Source: Ectothiorhodospiraceae bacterium 2226
GTDB taxonomy: Bacteria > Pseudomonadota > Gammaproteobacteria > GCA-013348725
Direction of reading: 5' to 3'
Assembly (NCBI GenBank): GCA_013348725.1
Contig: CP054689.1
Coordinates: forward strand, 1,538,501 to 1,602,500
Length of the DNA: 64,000 nt
Below the pieces are notes generated by a model that did not search any database, was not told the DNA's origin, and saw nothing but the letters and a program-made list of their open reading frames with translations. Made by a program: the position numbers and the translations under genes. Of the stretch, positions 17,208-27,106 are shown one piece after another. The stretch's first letter is position 1, and each line of letters begins with the position of its first letter.

Positions 17208-17990
17208 TTACAGCTTATAGCCGTGGTGCAGGGCGACGATGCCCCCGCTGAGGTTGGTGTAGCTGCAGCGCTCCAGCCCGGCGCCCTCCATCATGCCCTG
17301 CAGGGTGCCCTGGTCGGGGTGCATGCGAATCGATTCGGCCAAGTAGCGGTAGCTCTCCGCGTCGCCGGCCACCAGCTTGCCCATCAGCGGCAACAGGTTG
17401 AACGAATAGGCGTCGTACAGCGGCGCCAGGCCCGGCAGCGTGGGCTTGGAGAACTCGAGCACCAACAGCTGCCCGCCGGGGCGCAGCGCGCGGCGCATGG
17501 AGGCCAGCGCCTCCGCCTTGCGCGTGACGTTGCGCAGTCCGAAGGCGATGGTGATGGTGTGGAAGCTGTTGTCGGGAAAGGGCAGATGCTCGGCGTCGGC
17601 CTGCACATACTGCACGTTGCCCGCCACGCCGGCATCGAGCAGGCGCGTGCGCCCCACCCGCAGCATGGAGTCGTTGATGTCGCAGAGCACCACTTGACCG
17701 TCGCGCCCCACGCGCTCGGCGAGGCGCATGGCGAGGTCGCCGGTGCCGGCGGCCAGATCCAGCACGCGCTGGCCGCGGCGCACATTGGCGGTGAGCGTGG
17801 TGTAGTACTTCCACCAGCGGTGGATGCCGAGCGACATGAGGTCGTTCATGAGGTCGTAACGCGCGGCCACCGAGTGAAACACGTCGCCGACGCGGCGCAC
17901 CTTCTCCTCCAGCGGTACGCGCTGGAAGCCGAAGTCGGTGTTGTCGTCGGGGGGGGCGCCCGACACGGGCGGTTCGCGCCGCTCGCTCAT
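17208..17990 (-). CDS. ubiE: Ubiquinone/menaquinone C-methyltransferase
   Basis: The 260-residue class I methyltransferase uses S-adenosylmethionine to C-methylate the benzoquinol (and demethylmenaquinol) ring. Motifs include [18 protein letters not shown], the SAM loop [31 protein letters not shown] and the C-terminal [12 protein letters not shown]. Its ATG overlaps the DUF971 stop (ATGA), so it is coupled to that gene. Confidence 0.96.
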   Translation of the reverse strand: MSERREPPVSGAPPDDNTDFGFQRVPLEEKVRRVGDVFHSVAARYDLMNDLMSLGIHRWWKYYTTLTANVRRGQRVLDLAAGTGDLAMRLAERVGRDGQVVLCDINDSMLRVGRTRLLDAGVAGNVQYVQADAEHLPFPDNSFHTITIAFGLRNVTRKAEALASMRRALRPGGQLLVLEFSKPTLPGLAPLYDAYSFNLLPLMGKLVAGDAESYRYLAESIRMHPDQGTLQGMMEGAGLERCSYTNLSGGIVALHHGYKL

Positions 17991-18364
17991 GTGGGCTCCT
18001 TACGCGGATAGCCGGCCTTGGCCAGGTTCTGCAGGTACTCGTCCCACAGGCGTTCCTGGTTCACGCCGAGGGTGTACAGCGTCTCCCAGGAGTAGATGCC
18101 GGTGTTGTGCCCGTCGTCGAAGTGCAGCTGCACGGCGTAGGTGCCCACCGGCTCGATGTTGGTGATGTTCACGTTCTCCTTGCCGAGCTGCAAGGTCTCC
18201 TGACCCGGGCCGTGGCCGCGCACCTCGGCCGAGGGCGAGTACACGCGCAGGTACTCGCACGGCAGCTGGAAGCGGCTGCCGTCGTCGAATGCCACCTCCA
18301 GCACGCGCGACTTCTGGTGCAGCTTGATGTCCGTCGGACGGGGTCGTTGATTGCCGGTTGCCAT
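17987..18364 (-). CDS. DUF971 (gamma-butyrobetaine hydroxylase N-terminal-like) protein
   Basis: The 125-residue protein is a single DUF971 domain, with the family motifs [45 protein letters not shown] and a C-terminal LW..YL helix. In eukaryotic hydroxylases this domain binds zinc; stand-alone bacterial versions lie beside ubiE or iron-sulfur genes and their role is not settled. It sits between hslU and ubiE and overlaps ubiE by four bases. Confidence 0.92.
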   Translation of the reverse strand: MATGNQRPRPTDIKLHQKSRVLEVAFDDGSRFQLPCEYLRVYSPSAEVRGHGPGQETLQLGKENVNITNIEPVGTYAVQLHFDDGHNTGIYSWETLYTLGVNQERLWDEYLQNLAKAGYPRKEPT

Positions 18365-18393
18365 GGAGTCTCCTACGGCGTGCGCCTGGCTAA

Positions 18394-19716
18394 CTACAGG
18401 ATGTAACGGCTCAGGTCTTCGTTCTGGGCCAGTTCGCCGAGTTGACTATCGACGTAGGCCGCATCGACGGTCAGCGTCTCGCCGCTGTGGTCGGCGGCGG
18501 TGAAGGAGATCTCCTCCAGCAGCCGTTCCATCACCGTGTGCAGGCGCCGCGCGCCGATGTTCTCGGTATTCTCGTTGACCTGCCAGGCCACCTCGGCGAT
18601 GCGCGCGATGCCGTCCTCCGTGAAGCGCACGCCGACGCCCTCGGTGTGCAGCAGGGCACTGTACTGCTCGGTGAGCGAGGCGTTGGTCTCGGTGAGGATG
18701 CGCACGAACTCCTGCACGCCCAGCGGGGAGAGCTCGACGCGGATCGGCAGGCGGCCCTGCAGCTCGGGGATCAGGTCCGAGGGTTTGGACAGGTGAAACG
18801 CGCCCGAGCAGATGAACAGGATGTGGTCGGTCTTCAGCATGCCGTGTTTGGTGTTCACCGTGGAGCCCTCGACCAGCGGCAGCAGGTCGCGTTGCACGCC
18901 CTCGCGCGAGACGTCGGGCCCGCCGTGCTCCCCGCGCTTGGCGATCTTGTCCATCTCGTCCAGGAACACAATGCCGTTCTGCTCCACGTTGGTCAGCGCG
19001 CGGGTCTTGATGTCGTCCTCGTTGACCAGCTTGGCCGCCTCCTCCTCGGTGAGCAGCTTGAGCGCCTCCTTGATGCGCAGGCGCCGGGCCTTGGTGCGCC
19101 CGCCGCCCATGTTCTGGAACAGGCTCTGCAACTGACTGGTCATCTCCTCCATGCCGGGCGGGGCCATGATCTCCACCCCCGTCGTGGCGCTGACCTCGAT
19201 CTCGATCTCCTGCTCGTCGAGTTGACCTTCCCGCAGGCGTTTGCGGAAGGTCTGGCGGGTGTTGCTCTCCTGCGCCTGCGGTTCGCCGGTGAAGCCGCGC
19301 GGGGGCGGCAGCAGGGCGTCGAGCACGCGCTCCTCGGCCGCGTCCATGGCGCGGTGGCGCACCTTCTTCATCTCCTGCTCGCGGGTCATCTTGATGGCCA
19401 CGTCGACCAGGTCGCGGACGATCGACTCGACGTCGCGCCCCACGTAGCCGACCTCGGTGAACTTGGTGGCCTCGACCTTGATGAACGGCGCGTTGGCGAG
19501 CTTGGCCAGGCGCCGTGCGATCTCGGTCTTGCCGACGCCGGTCGGGCCGATCATCAGGATGTTCTTGGGCGTGATCTCGCCGCGCAGCGGCTCGTCGACC
19601 TGGCCGCGGCGCCACCGGTTACGCAAGGCGACGGCGACGGCGCGCTTGGCGTCCGCTTGGCCGATGATGTACTTGTCCAGCTCCTGGACGATTTCCCGTG
19701 GGGTCATGTTCGACAT
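18394..19716 (-). CDS. hslU: ATP-dependent protease ATPase subunit HslU
   Basis: The 440-residue AAA+ unfoldase of the HslUV protease has the Walker [17 protein letters not shown], the pore loop [11 protein letters not shown], a large I-domain, Walker [12 protein letters not shown], and the sensor Arg region in [16 protein letters not shown]. The C-terminus ends DLSRYIL, the tail that activates HslV. It lies 9 bp after hslV. Length matches E. coli (443). Confidence 0.97.
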   Translation of the reverse strand: MSNMTPREIVQELDKYIIGQADAKRAVAVALRNRWRRGQVDEPLRGEITPKNILMIGPTGVGKTEIARRLAKLANAPFIKVEATKFTEVGYVGRDVESIVRDLVDVAIKMTREQEMKKVRHRAMDAAEERVLDALLPPPRGFTGEPQAQESNTRQTFRKRLREGQLDEQEIEIEVSATTGVEIMAPPGMEEMTSQLQSLFQNMGGGRTKARRLRIKEALKLLTEEEAAKLVNEDDIKTRALTNVEQNGIVFLDEMDKIAKRGEHGGPDVSREGVQRDLLPLVEGSTVNTKHGMLKTDHILFICSGAFHLSKPSDLIPELQGRLPIRVELSPLGVQEFVRILTETNASLTEQYSALLHTEGVGVRFTEDGIARIAEVAWQVNENTENIGARRLHTVMERLLEEISFTAADHSGETLTVDAAYVDSQLGELAQNEDLSRYIL

Positions 19717-19725
19717 GGCGGTGCC

Positions 19726-20265
19726 TCAGTCCGTGAGGGTCTCGATGGCGAGATTCGTGTTGGTGTAGATGCAGATGTCGGCGGCGATATTGAGCGACTT
19801 CTCCACGATATCGCGCGCCGACAGCTCGGTGTTGTGCAGCAGGGCACGCGCCGCGGCCTGGGCGAAGGGCCCGCCGGAGCCGATGGCGATCAGGCCCTCT
19901 TCGGGCTCGATCACGTCGCCGTTGCCGGAGATGATCAGCGAGGTCTCCTTATCGGCCACCGCCAGCAGCGCCTCCAGGCGGCGCAGCATGCGGTCGGTGC
20001 GCCAGTCCTTGGCCAGCTCGACGGCGGAGCGCACCAAGTGCCCCTGGTGCTTCTCCAGGCGGCCCTCGAAGCGCTCGAACAGCGTGAAGGCGTCGGCCGT
20101 GCCGCCGGCAAAGCCCGCGATTACGCGATCGTGATACAGCCGGCGCACCTTGCGCGCATTGGCCTTCATCACGGTGTTGCCCAGCGTGACCTGGCCGTCG
20201 CCACCCAGCACGACTTCGCCGGCGCGGCGGACGGACAATATGGTGGTTCCTCGGAATTGCTCCAC
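19726..20265 (-). CDS. hslV: ATP-dependent protease peptidase subunit HslV
   Basis: The 179-residue proteasome-like peptidase becomes active after removal of its N-terminal leader, exposing the catalytic Thr of [22 protein letters not shown], the catalytic Lys region and [15 protein letters not shown] follow. I chose the GTG at 20265 because a GAGGGAA ribosome-binding site lies 7 bp upstream and the leader then has the usual xEQFRG form. The ATG at 20313 would add 16 residues and is unlikely. Heat-shock control is known for the family; no promoter was identified by eye. Confidence 0.94.
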   Translation of the reverse strand: MEQFRGTTILSVRRAGEVVLGGDGQVTLGNTVMKANARKVRRLYHDRVIAGFAGGTADAFTLFERFEGRLEKHQGHLVRSAVELAKDWRTDRMLRRLEALLAVADKETSLIISGNGDVIEPEEGLIAIGSGGPFAQAAARALLHNTELSARDIVEKSLNIAADICIYTNTNLAIETLTD

Positions 20266-20386
20266 GGATGTGTTCCCTCGATTCCCTGCGCGGGTTTCCG
20301 CCCGACCGGCCATTGTATCACCGCGCCGGCGGGAGCAAGCTCAGGTGGTGGATTGTTAAGTAGTCCGCACGGCGCGCGACTGCCGT

Positions 20387-20650
20387 TCAGCCGCAGCGGC
20401 CCGCGCCGAAATGCGCGAGCAGGGCCGCGCCCTGCGGATGGCTCCCGACCGCGGGCTCGAAGCAGGGGCGCCGCTCGCGCAGCGCGCGCTCGAGCCACGG
20501 CCGGCAGGTGCCGCAGTCGAGGCTGGCGCCGGTGGCCAGCGCCACGAGGTCCGGATCGAAGTCCATCGTCGCGCCGAGCGCAAGCAACTCCGCAAACGTG
20601 CGCCCCTTGCATACGCATCGGTCGATGCGCACGCGCGCCGCCTCGTCCAC
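20387..20650 (-). CDS. BFD-like [2Fe-2S]-binding protein
   Basis: The 87-residue protein carries the BFD-type cluster motif CVC (residues 12-14) and CGTC (residues 46-49) in an all-helical context (CVCKGRTFAELLALG). It lies 3 bp after the mlaC-like gene and is probably co-transcribed with it. A similar protein, the true bacterioferritin-associated ferredoxin, is encoded 1.5 kb away at 22165. The role of this second copy is unknown; electron transfer to a partner enzyme is plausible. Confidence 0.82.
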   Translation of the reverse strand: MDEAARVRIDRCVCKGRTFAELLALGATMDFDPDLVALATGASLDCGTCRPWLERALRERRPCFEPAVGSHPQGAALLAHFGAGRCG

Positions 20651-20653
20651 GGG

Positions 20654-21310
20654 TTACTGCGGCTGGGCGAGGCGCCGGTTGCGCTCGGCCAGGGTGCGCA
20701 GCAGCCCGTCCATGCCGCCCTGGCGGATCTCGGCGGCAAAGCTCGAGCGATAGGTGGCAATCATGCTGATGCCGTCGACGGCGACATCGAACACGCGCCA
20801 CTCGTCGTTGCGCTGACTCATGCGGTAGGCCACCGACACCGGCTGGCCGCCGCCCGGCGGGCGAATCTGCGAGCGCACCACGGCCTGGCCGCCCTCGGGT
20901 TCCCCGCGCATCGGCTGAAAGCGGACCACGTCGCGCGGCGGCACGCCGTTGGACACCACGAACTCGGCCAGTGCCTGGCCGTAGAAACGCACCAACAGGG
21001 TGCGGAATTCGCGCATGAAGCGCTCGCGCTGCTCAGGTGAGGCCTGGCGCCAATGCGGACCCAGCACCCACTGCGAGGCGCGCTCGAAATCGACCAGCGG
21101 GACCAGGATCTCGTCGACTATCGTATAGATGTGCTCGGGGTTCTCGCGCAGACGCTCCTGCTCGCGCTCCAGCGCGTCGAACATGCGATCGGAGGCCTCC
21201 TCCAACTGGCGCTGCGGGTCCTCGGCCCACGCCGCGCCTCCAGCCAGCCCCAGCAGCAGCGCGACCAACCAGGCGCCCCATGGGTGTGTGGCTCGCCGAT
21301 ACTCACGCAT
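20654..21310 (-). CDS. MlaC/Ttg2D-family periplasmic phospholipid-binding protein
   Basis: The 218-residue protein has a signal peptide (about residues 1-29, ending GGAAWA) and an MlaC fold: IVDEILVPLVDFERASQWVLGPHW, the conserved FVSNGVPP-type loop, WRVFDVAVDGISMIATYRSSF. MlaC shuttles phospholipid between outer-membrane MlaA and the inner-membrane MlaFEDB transporter. No mlaFEDB gene is close, so this is either a displaced mlaC or a paralogue. The ATG at 21310 gives the signal peptide; an upstream extension would add 75 low-complexity residues. A possible -10 box TATACT (minus, 21350-21355) lies 40 bp upstream. Confidence 0.87.
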   Translation of the reverse strand: MREYRRATHPWGAWLVALLLGLAGGAAWAEDPQRQLEEASDRMFDALEREQERLRENPEHIYTIVDEILVPLVDFERASQWVLGPHWRQASPEQRERFMREFRTLLVRFYGQALAEFVVSNGVPPRDVVRFQPMRGEPEGGQAVVRSQIRPPGGGQPVSVAYRMSQRNDEWRVFDVAVDGISMIATYRSSFAAEIRQGGMDGLLRTLAERNRRLAQPQ

Positions 21311-21636
21311 TACAGACTCCTTGATATCGAGGTAGTGCCTACCCGCCGCAAGTATAACGTATGGCCCGTAGGGTCTTGCAGACGGTCGCGGCGCCGATTC
21401 TGGGCGCCGCATGCTGGCCGTTCCTGAAAAAGGGGCACCCGATCGAAGGCGTGGCACGGGTGAGCGCGCCCCCACGACGCGATGCGGCGCCCGGTGGGGG
21501 ACCGCACTCATGGCGCCGCTCAACCGCGTGGGCACGTGGTCGGCCGACCCGTGTGCCGAGGGCGAGGATTAGGTGTAGGGCAACGTGGTGCAAAAGCCGC
21601 GGGCGTCGGTGGCGACGCGCGCCGGGCCGCCCCGTA
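21311..21636. other. Non-coding interval between mlaC-like and bfr genes
   Basis: No frame here has a convincing start, ribosome-binding site or family motif. It contains a strong stem GCGGCGCC / GGCGCCGC at 21388-21410 with a 7 bp loop and no T-run. It should hold the promoter of the mlaC-like gene and the end of the bfr message. It shows no match to the repeat family described elsewhere in the window. Confidence 0.5.
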
Positions 21637-22101
21637 CTACATCATCGATTGTTGGTAATTCTGGAGCCCGATGCGCTGGATGAGTTCGAGTTGGGTCTCC
21701 AGCCAGTCGATGTGCTCCTCCTCGCTCTCCAGGATGTCCTCGAACAGTTCCCGCGACGTGTAGTCCTGCACCTGCTCGCAATAAGCGATCGCCTCCCGCA
21801 GCAGCGCCAGCCCGTCCTGTTCGAGCTTGAGGTCGCACTCGAGCATCTCCTGGACGTGCTCGCCGACGAGCAGCTTGCCGAGGTTCTGCAGATTGGGCAG
21901 ACCCTCCAGGAACAGGATGCGCTCGATCAGCCGATCGGCGTGCTTCATCTCGTCAATCGACTCCTCGTATTCCTTGTCGTCCAGCTTGGTCAGGCCCCAG
22001 TTCTTGTACATGCGGGCGTGCAGGAAGTACTGGTTGATCGCGGTGAGCTCGTTGGTGAGCACGCGATTGAGGTAGTCGATGACCTTGGGATCGCCTTTCA
22101 T
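21637..22101 (-). CDS. bfr: Bacterioferritin
   Basis: The 154-residue ferritin-like protein has the ferroxidase ligands (Glu of [19 protein letters not shown] of [19 protein letters not shown]) and the haem-ligand Met in [18 protein letters not shown]. It stores iron as a 24-mer. It lies 63 bp downstream of bfd on the same strand, probably under the same Fur-controlled promoter. Length is normal. Confidence 0.97.
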   Translation of the reverse strand: MKGDPKVIDYLNRVLTNELTAINQYFLHARMYKNWGLTKLDDKEYEESIDEMKHADRLIERILFLEGLPNLQNLGKLLVGEHVQEMLECDLKLEQDGLALLREAIAYCEQVQDYTSRELFEDILESEEEHIDWLETQLELIQRIGLQNYQQSMM

Positions 22102-22164
22102 GCCTCGCCCTCCGTGGCCGCAAGCAGCTTGTTATGGCGCGAAGTCTAGCAGGCGGCGGCGGGC

Positions 22165-22416
22165 TCAGGCGGGCACCGGTTCGGGGTCCGGAAACGGGCA
22201 CGCGGGCTCGGCGGCGGGGCGTCGGGCGGGGCGGGTCGGCGGCGCGACGCGCACCGCCGGGTGCGCCGCGAGCACTTCGCGTGCGCAGGATGTGCACTTG
22301 CCGCAGCCGGTGCCGACGCCCAGGCGCCGGTTCAGGTCGCGCACGGTGCGGGCACCGTCCTCGGCGGCGGCGCGAATCTGGCGGTCGGTGACACCTTGGC
22401 ACAGGCAAACGTACAT
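22165..22416 (-). CDS. bfd: Bacterioferritin-associated ferredoxin
   Basis: The 83-residue protein carries the four cluster ligands CLC (residues 4-6) and CGKC.SC (about residues 37-43) and the MYVCLCQGVTDRQIR start typical of Bfd. It binds Bfr and supplies electrons to release stored iron. The last 30 residues form a Pro/Arg-rich tail absent from the 64-residue E. coli protein. The ATG at 22416 has a GAGGAG ribosome-binding site. It precedes bfr on the minus strand. Confidence 0.93.
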   Translation of the reverse strand: MYVCLCQGVTDRQIRAAAEDGARTVRDLNRRLGVGTGCGKCTSCAREVLAAHPAVRVAPPTRPARRPAAEPACPFPDPEPVPA

Positions 22417-22445
22417 GGTTGCTCCTCGTCCTCTGAGTTCCATGT

Positions 22446-22470
22446 AAGCGCGAATGCGAATGATTGTCAA
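22446..22470 (-). promoter_or_regulatory. Fur box overlapping the bfd promoter
   Basis: Read on minus, GACAATCATTCGCATTCGC (22468-22450) matches the Fur consensus GATAATGATAATCATTATC at most positions, in the common form with a TCATTCGCATT right half. It overlaps a consensus -35 hexamer TTGACA (22470-22465), with a weak -10 (TTACAT) 17 bp further on. This is the classical arrangement for iron-dependent repression of bfd-bfr. The site also lies 67 bp upstream of the divergent hemB. Confidence 0.78.
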
Positions 22471-22517
22471 TTACTGATGGCGACGGAGGCCGCCGGCGCG
22501 CCACCCTTACGGTATGA

Positions 22518-23552
<1,035 letters not shown>

Positions 23553-23620
23553 ACGCGCCTGCTGCGCGGCGCTGTCTGTCTGCGCTACAATCCAGCGTTT
23601 AACACGGATCGAAACAGCTC

Positions 23621-24301
23621 ATGGCCCCGCGTAGCTACATCACGGACCTCTTCGGCAGTTCCCCCATTCGCCCGCTGCAGCAGCACATGGCGCAGGTCGA
23701 GTCATGCGCGCGCGAACTGATCCGCTTCGTCGACGCCGCGCTGGCCGGCGATTGGGAAACGGCGGCCGCGCAGCAGCGGCTGATCACGACTTGCGAGCAC
23801 AAGGCCGACGCGCTCAAGAAGGACCTGCGCATGCACCTGCCCAAGGGGCTGTTCATGCCCGTGTCGCGCCCCGACGTGCTCGAGGTGCTGTGGCGCCAGG
23901 ACCAAATCGCCAACAAGACCAAGGACATCGCCGGCCTGATGCTGGGGCGGCGTATGCAGATCCCCGGCCCCATCGCCGAGCCGTTTCGCGCCTTCGTGGC
24001 CCGCTGCCTCGATGCGGTGACCCAGGCGCATGTCGCGGTGGACGAACTCGACGAGTTGCTCGACACGGGTTTCAGCGGCGGCGAGGTGGTGCGTGTGGAG
24101 GAGATGCTGCGCAAGCTCGACGCCATCGAGAGCGAGACCGACACGATCCAGGTCAAGGTGCGCGAGGGGCTGTTCGCCATCGAGCGGGATCTTCCCCCGG
24201 TCGATGTGATGTTTACCTACCAGATCATCGCCTGGGTGGGCGACATCGCCGACCTCGCGCAGCAGGTGGGTAGCCGCCTGCAGCTGATGCTCGCCCGTTA
24301 A
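23621..24301 (+). CDS. DUF47/TIGR00153 PhoU-like phosphate transport regulator
   Basis: The 226-residue all-helical protein belongs to the DUF47 family, distantly related to PhoU (HKADALKKDLRMHLPKGLFMPVSRPD; RQDQIANKTKDIAGLM). These proteins are almost always encoded next to a PiT transporter, and pit follows 23 bp downstream here. It probably modulates transport. A TACAAT hexamer at 23586-23591 is a candidate -10 box. Confidence 0.93.
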   Translation: MAPRSYITDLFGSSPIRPLQQHMAQVESCARELIRFVDAALAGDWETAAAQQRLITTCEHKADALKKDLRMHLPKGLFMPVSRPDVLEVLWRQDQIANKTKDIAGLMLGRRMQIPGPIAEPFRAFVARCLDAVTQAHVAVDELDELLDTGFSGGEVVRVEEMLRKLDAIESETDTIQVKVREGLFAIERDLPPVDVMFTYQIIAWVGDIADLAQQVGSRLQLMLAR

Positions 24302-24324
24302 AACAAGAAGCTAGCCGACAATCG

Positions 24325-25593
24325 ATGGAATATGGACTGATCCTGATCCTGCTGGCGGTCGCGTTCGGCCTGTTCATGGCCTGGGGCGTCGGTGCCAACG
24401 ACGTGGCAAACGCGATGTCGACCTCGGTCGGCTCGCGCGCGCTCACCATCAAACAAGCCATCATCATCGCCGCGGTGTTCGAGTTCGCCGGTGCCTATCT
24501 CGCCGGCGGCGCGGTGACCGCCACGGTGCGCAGCGGGATGGTGGACGCGGGGCTGTTCGCGCAGGCCCCCGAGCTGCTGGTGTACGGCATGCTCGCCTCG
24601 CTGCTCGCCGCCGGCATCTGGCTCCTGGTCGCGTCGAGCTTCGGCTGGCCGGTCTCCACCACCCATTCGATCATCGGCGCCATCGTCGGCTTCGCCGCCG
24701 TGGGCGTGGGCGTGGAGGCGGTGCAGTGGGGCAAGGTGGTCAACATCGCCATGAGTTGGGTGGTCTCGCCCATGCTCGCTGGGGCGATCGCCTATGCGCT
24801 GTTCTTCAGCGTGCAGCGCCTCATCTTGGATACGCCCAATCCCTTGGCCAGCGCCAAGCGGTATGTGCCGATGTACATCTTCCTGGTCGGCTTCATCGTC
24901 TCGCTGGTCACGCTGTTCAAAGGCCTCACCCACATCGGCATCGACCTGACCACGGGTCAGAACTACGCCATCGCGACCCTGGTCGGCCTGATCATCATGG
25001 GCATCGGCATCCTCGCCATCCGCCGGCTGAAGTTCGACCCGAGCGCCGAGCGCGACTTCCATTTCGCGAACGTCGAGAAGGTGTTCGGCGTCCTGATGCT
25101 GGTCACCGCGTGTGCCATGGCCTTCGCCCACGGCTCCAACGACGTCGCCAACGCGGTGGGACCGCTGGCCGCGGTGGTGGGCGTGGTGCAGTCGGGCGGG
25201 GAGATCGACACGCGCACCGTGATGCCGTCGTGGATCCTGTTGCTCGGCGGCTTCGGCATCGTGCTGGGTCTGGTGACCTACGGCAAGAAGGTGATCGCCA
25301 TGGTCGGTTCGCGCATCACCGAACTCACGCCCAGCCGCGGCTTCGCCGCCACGCTGGCCGCGGCCGGCACGGTGGTGCTCGCCTCCGGCACCGGACTGCC
25401 GATCTCCACCACCCATACCCTGGTAGGTGCGGTGCTCGGTGTCGGGCTCGCGCGCGGTATCGCGGCGCTGGACCTGCGCGTGGTGCGCACCATCTTCCTG
25501 TCCTGGATCATCACCCTGCCGGCGGGCGCGGTGTTGTCTATCCTGTTTTTCTTCATCCTGCTCGGCAGCTTCGGGCGCGGCATCTTCGACTGA
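24325..25593 (+). CDS. pit: Low-affinity inorganic phosphate transporter (PiT family)
   Basis: This 422-residue inner-membrane protein has about ten membrane helices and the duplicated PiT signature: GANDVANAMSTSVGSRAL near residue 20 and HGSNDVANAVGPLAAVVG near residue 270, plus two WPVSTTHSI/LPISTTHTL loops. It imports phosphate as a metal-phosphate complex, driven by the proton gradient. It forms a two-gene unit with the DUF47 gene. Confidence 0.95.
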   Translation: MEYGLILILLAVAFGLFMAWGVGANDVANAMSTSVGSRALTIKQAIIIAAVFEFAGAYLAGGAVTATVRSGMVDAGLFAQAPELLVYGMLASLLAAGIWLLVASSFGWPVSTTHSIIGAIVGFAAVGVGVEAVQWGKVVNIAMSWVVSPMLAGAIAYALFFSVQRLILDTPNPLASAKRYVPMYIFLVGFIVSLVTLFKGLTHIGIDLTTGQNYAIATLVGLIIMGIGILAIRRLKFDPSAERDFHFANVEKVFGVLMLVTACAMAFAHGSNDVANAVGPLAAVVGVVQSGGEIDTRTVMPSWILLLGGFGIVLGLVTYGKKVIAMVGSRITELTPSRGFAATLAAAGTVVLASGTGLPISTTHTLVGAVLGVGLARGIAALDLRVVRTIFLSWIITLPAGAVLSILFFFILLGSFGRGIFD

Positions 25594-25627
25594 GGCGCGC
25601 GCGGGCCGTTTTACGAGGAGCGCCGGT

Positions 25628-26473
25628 ATGGCGGATCTGTTCGACTTCGATACCCGGCCGGACGAATACGCTGTGATGGGCAATCCGGTCGCGCACAGCC
25701 AGTCGCCGCGTATCCACGCCCTGTTTGCGCAGCAGACCGGCCAGCGCGTGCATTACAGCGCGATCCACGTCGACCTCGGCGGCTTCGCGCAGGCCGTGGG
25801 GAATTTCGCCGCCAACGGCGGCAAGGGCCTCAACATCACGGTGCCCTTCAAGGGCGAGGCCTTCGCGCTCGCCGACGAGCTCAGCGAGCGCGCCGGCGAG
25901 GCGCGGGCCGTGAACACCTTCGTGTGCCGGCGCGACGGCTACCTGATCGGCGACAACACCGACGGCGTGGGCCTGGTGCGCGATCTCACCCAGAACCACG
26001 CCGCGCCGCTCGCCGGCAAGCGGGTGCTGCTGCTCGGCGCCGGCGGCGCGGCGCGCGGTGTGCTCGGCCCGCTGCTCGCCGAAGGCCCGGCCGAGCTCCA
26101 CATCGCCAACCGCACCGCCGACCGCGCGGAGGTGCTCGCGGAGGCCTTTGCGGCGACGGGGCGGGTGCGCGGCGGAGGCTACGGGGGTCTGCAAGGGGCT
26201 TACGACCTCATCATCAACGCCACCAGCGCGAGCCTCGGCGGCGAGCTGCCGCCGCTGCCGGACGACGCGCTGGCGCCCGGCGGCTGGTGCTACGACATGA
26301 TGTACGGCAAGGAACCCACGCCGTTTCTGCGCTGGGCGGCGGCCCACGGCGCGGCGCAGGCCTTGGACGGCGTCGGCATGTTGGTGGAGCAGGCGGCCGA
26401 GTCGTTCTCCATCTGGCGCAAGGTGCGCCCTGCCACGGCGCCGGTCATCGCCGCGCTGCGGGCGGGGGCGTGA
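25628..26473 (+). CDS. aroE: Shikimate dehydrogenase (NADP+)
   Basis: The 281-residue enzyme reduces 3-dehydroshikimate in aromatic amino-acid synthesis. The shikimate-binding GNPVAHSQSPRIHALF, the catalytic Lys/Asp in NITVPFKGEAF and GDNTDGVGLVRDL, the NADP loop LLGAGGAARGV with NRTADRA, and the C-terminal DGVGMLVEQAAESF are present. The ATG at 25628 follows a GAGGAG site; the open frame runs further upstream within pit but is not coding there. The gene pair with gamma carbonic anhydrase (convergent here) is a common gammaproteobacterial neighbourhood. Confidence 0.96.
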   Translation: MADLFDFDTRPDEYAVMGNPVAHSQSPRIHALFAQQTGQRVHYSAIHVDLGGFAQAVGNFAANGGKGLNITVPFKGEAFALADELSERAGEARAVNTFVCRRDGYLIGDNTDGVGLVRDLTQNHAAPLAGKRVLLLGAGGAARGVLGPLLAEGPAELHIANRTADRAEVLAEAFAATGRVRGGGYGGLQGAYDLIINATSASLGGELPPLPDDALAPGGWCYDMMYGKEPTPFLRWAAAHGAAQALDGVGMLVEQAAESFSIWRKVRPATAPVIAALRAGA

Positions 26474-26485
26474 CGCGGGCCTTGC

Positions 26486-26566
26486 GGAAGCGCCGCGCGA
26501 TGCAGCGCGTCCCGCGGCACAGGGATGTGCGTGGTGTAAAAGATCCAGGCTGAATTGATGCAGACC
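26486..26566 (-). repeat. Deletion derivative of the dispersed hairpin repeat (copy C)
   Basis: On the minus strand this 81 bp piece starts GGTCTGCATCAATTCAG, has the shared CCTGGATCT block, then jumps to the CACATCCCTGTGCCGCGGGA module and ends GGCGCTTCC, as copies at 27543 and 43672 do. The middle 60 or so bp are missing. It fills the gap between the convergent aroE (stop 13 bp away) and gamma carbonic anhydrase (stop 3 bp away). Confidence 0.7.
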
Positions 26567-26568
26567 CT

Positions 26569-27096
26569 CTAGCCGGCGGCGTGCCGGTTCTTGAGCTCGA
26601 CGTAGAAACCCGCGGAATACTCGATCCAGGCGCGCTCCTCGGCGCGCAGCGGGCGCACGCGGCGGGCGGGGCTGCCGAGCCAGAGATAACCGCCTTCGAG
26701 CCGCCTACCGGGCGGCACCACGCTGGCGGCGCCGAGCAGCACATAGGGCTCCAGCACGGCGCCGTCCATCACCACCGCGCCCATGCCGATCAGACAGCGC
26801 TCCCCGATGCTGCAGCCGTGCAGCACGACGCGGTGACCGACCGTCACCTCCGCGCCGATGCTGAGCGGATAGCCGGGGGCGTCGCCGTGCGCGTGCGTGA
26901 CGTGCAACACGCTGGCGTCCTGGATGTTGGTGCGCGCCCCGATCTCGATGCGGTTCACGTCCCCGCGCGCCACCGCCATGGGCCACACCGAGGCATCGGC
27001 GCCGAGGCTCACCGCGCCGACGACCAGCGCGCTGGCGTCCACCCACGCGCCCGTCGCCAGCTCGGGGTGCCGGCCGTCGAAGGCGCGCAGGCTCAT
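26569..27096 (-). CDS. Gamma carbonic anhydrase-family hexapeptide protein
   Basis: The 175-residue left-handed beta-helix protein has hexapeptide repeats and the three zinc-ligand histidines expected for the YrdA/Cam family (LHVTH; VGHRVVLHGC). RGDVNRIEIGARTNIQDASVLH is the family signature. Whether it has carbonic anhydrase activity cannot be told; many YrdA proteins are inactive. It is convergent with aroE and 10 bp downstream of the RRM gene. Confidence 0.9.
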   Translation of the reverse strand: MSLRAFDGRHPELATGAWVDASALVVGAVSLGADASVWPMAVARGDVNRIEIGARTNIQDASVLHVTHAHGDAPGYPLSIGAEVTVGHRVVLHGCSIGERCLIGMGAVVMDGAVLEPYVLLGAASVVPPGRRLEGGYLWLGSPARRVRPLRAEERAWIEYSAGFYVELKNRHAAG

Positions 27097-27106
27097 CGCG
27101 GCGCGC

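Noticed and set aside
23560-23600. Pho box upstream of the DUF47-pit genes
   Set aside because: CTGTCTG occurs once, but the second half-site is too weak; PiT genes are often constitutive.
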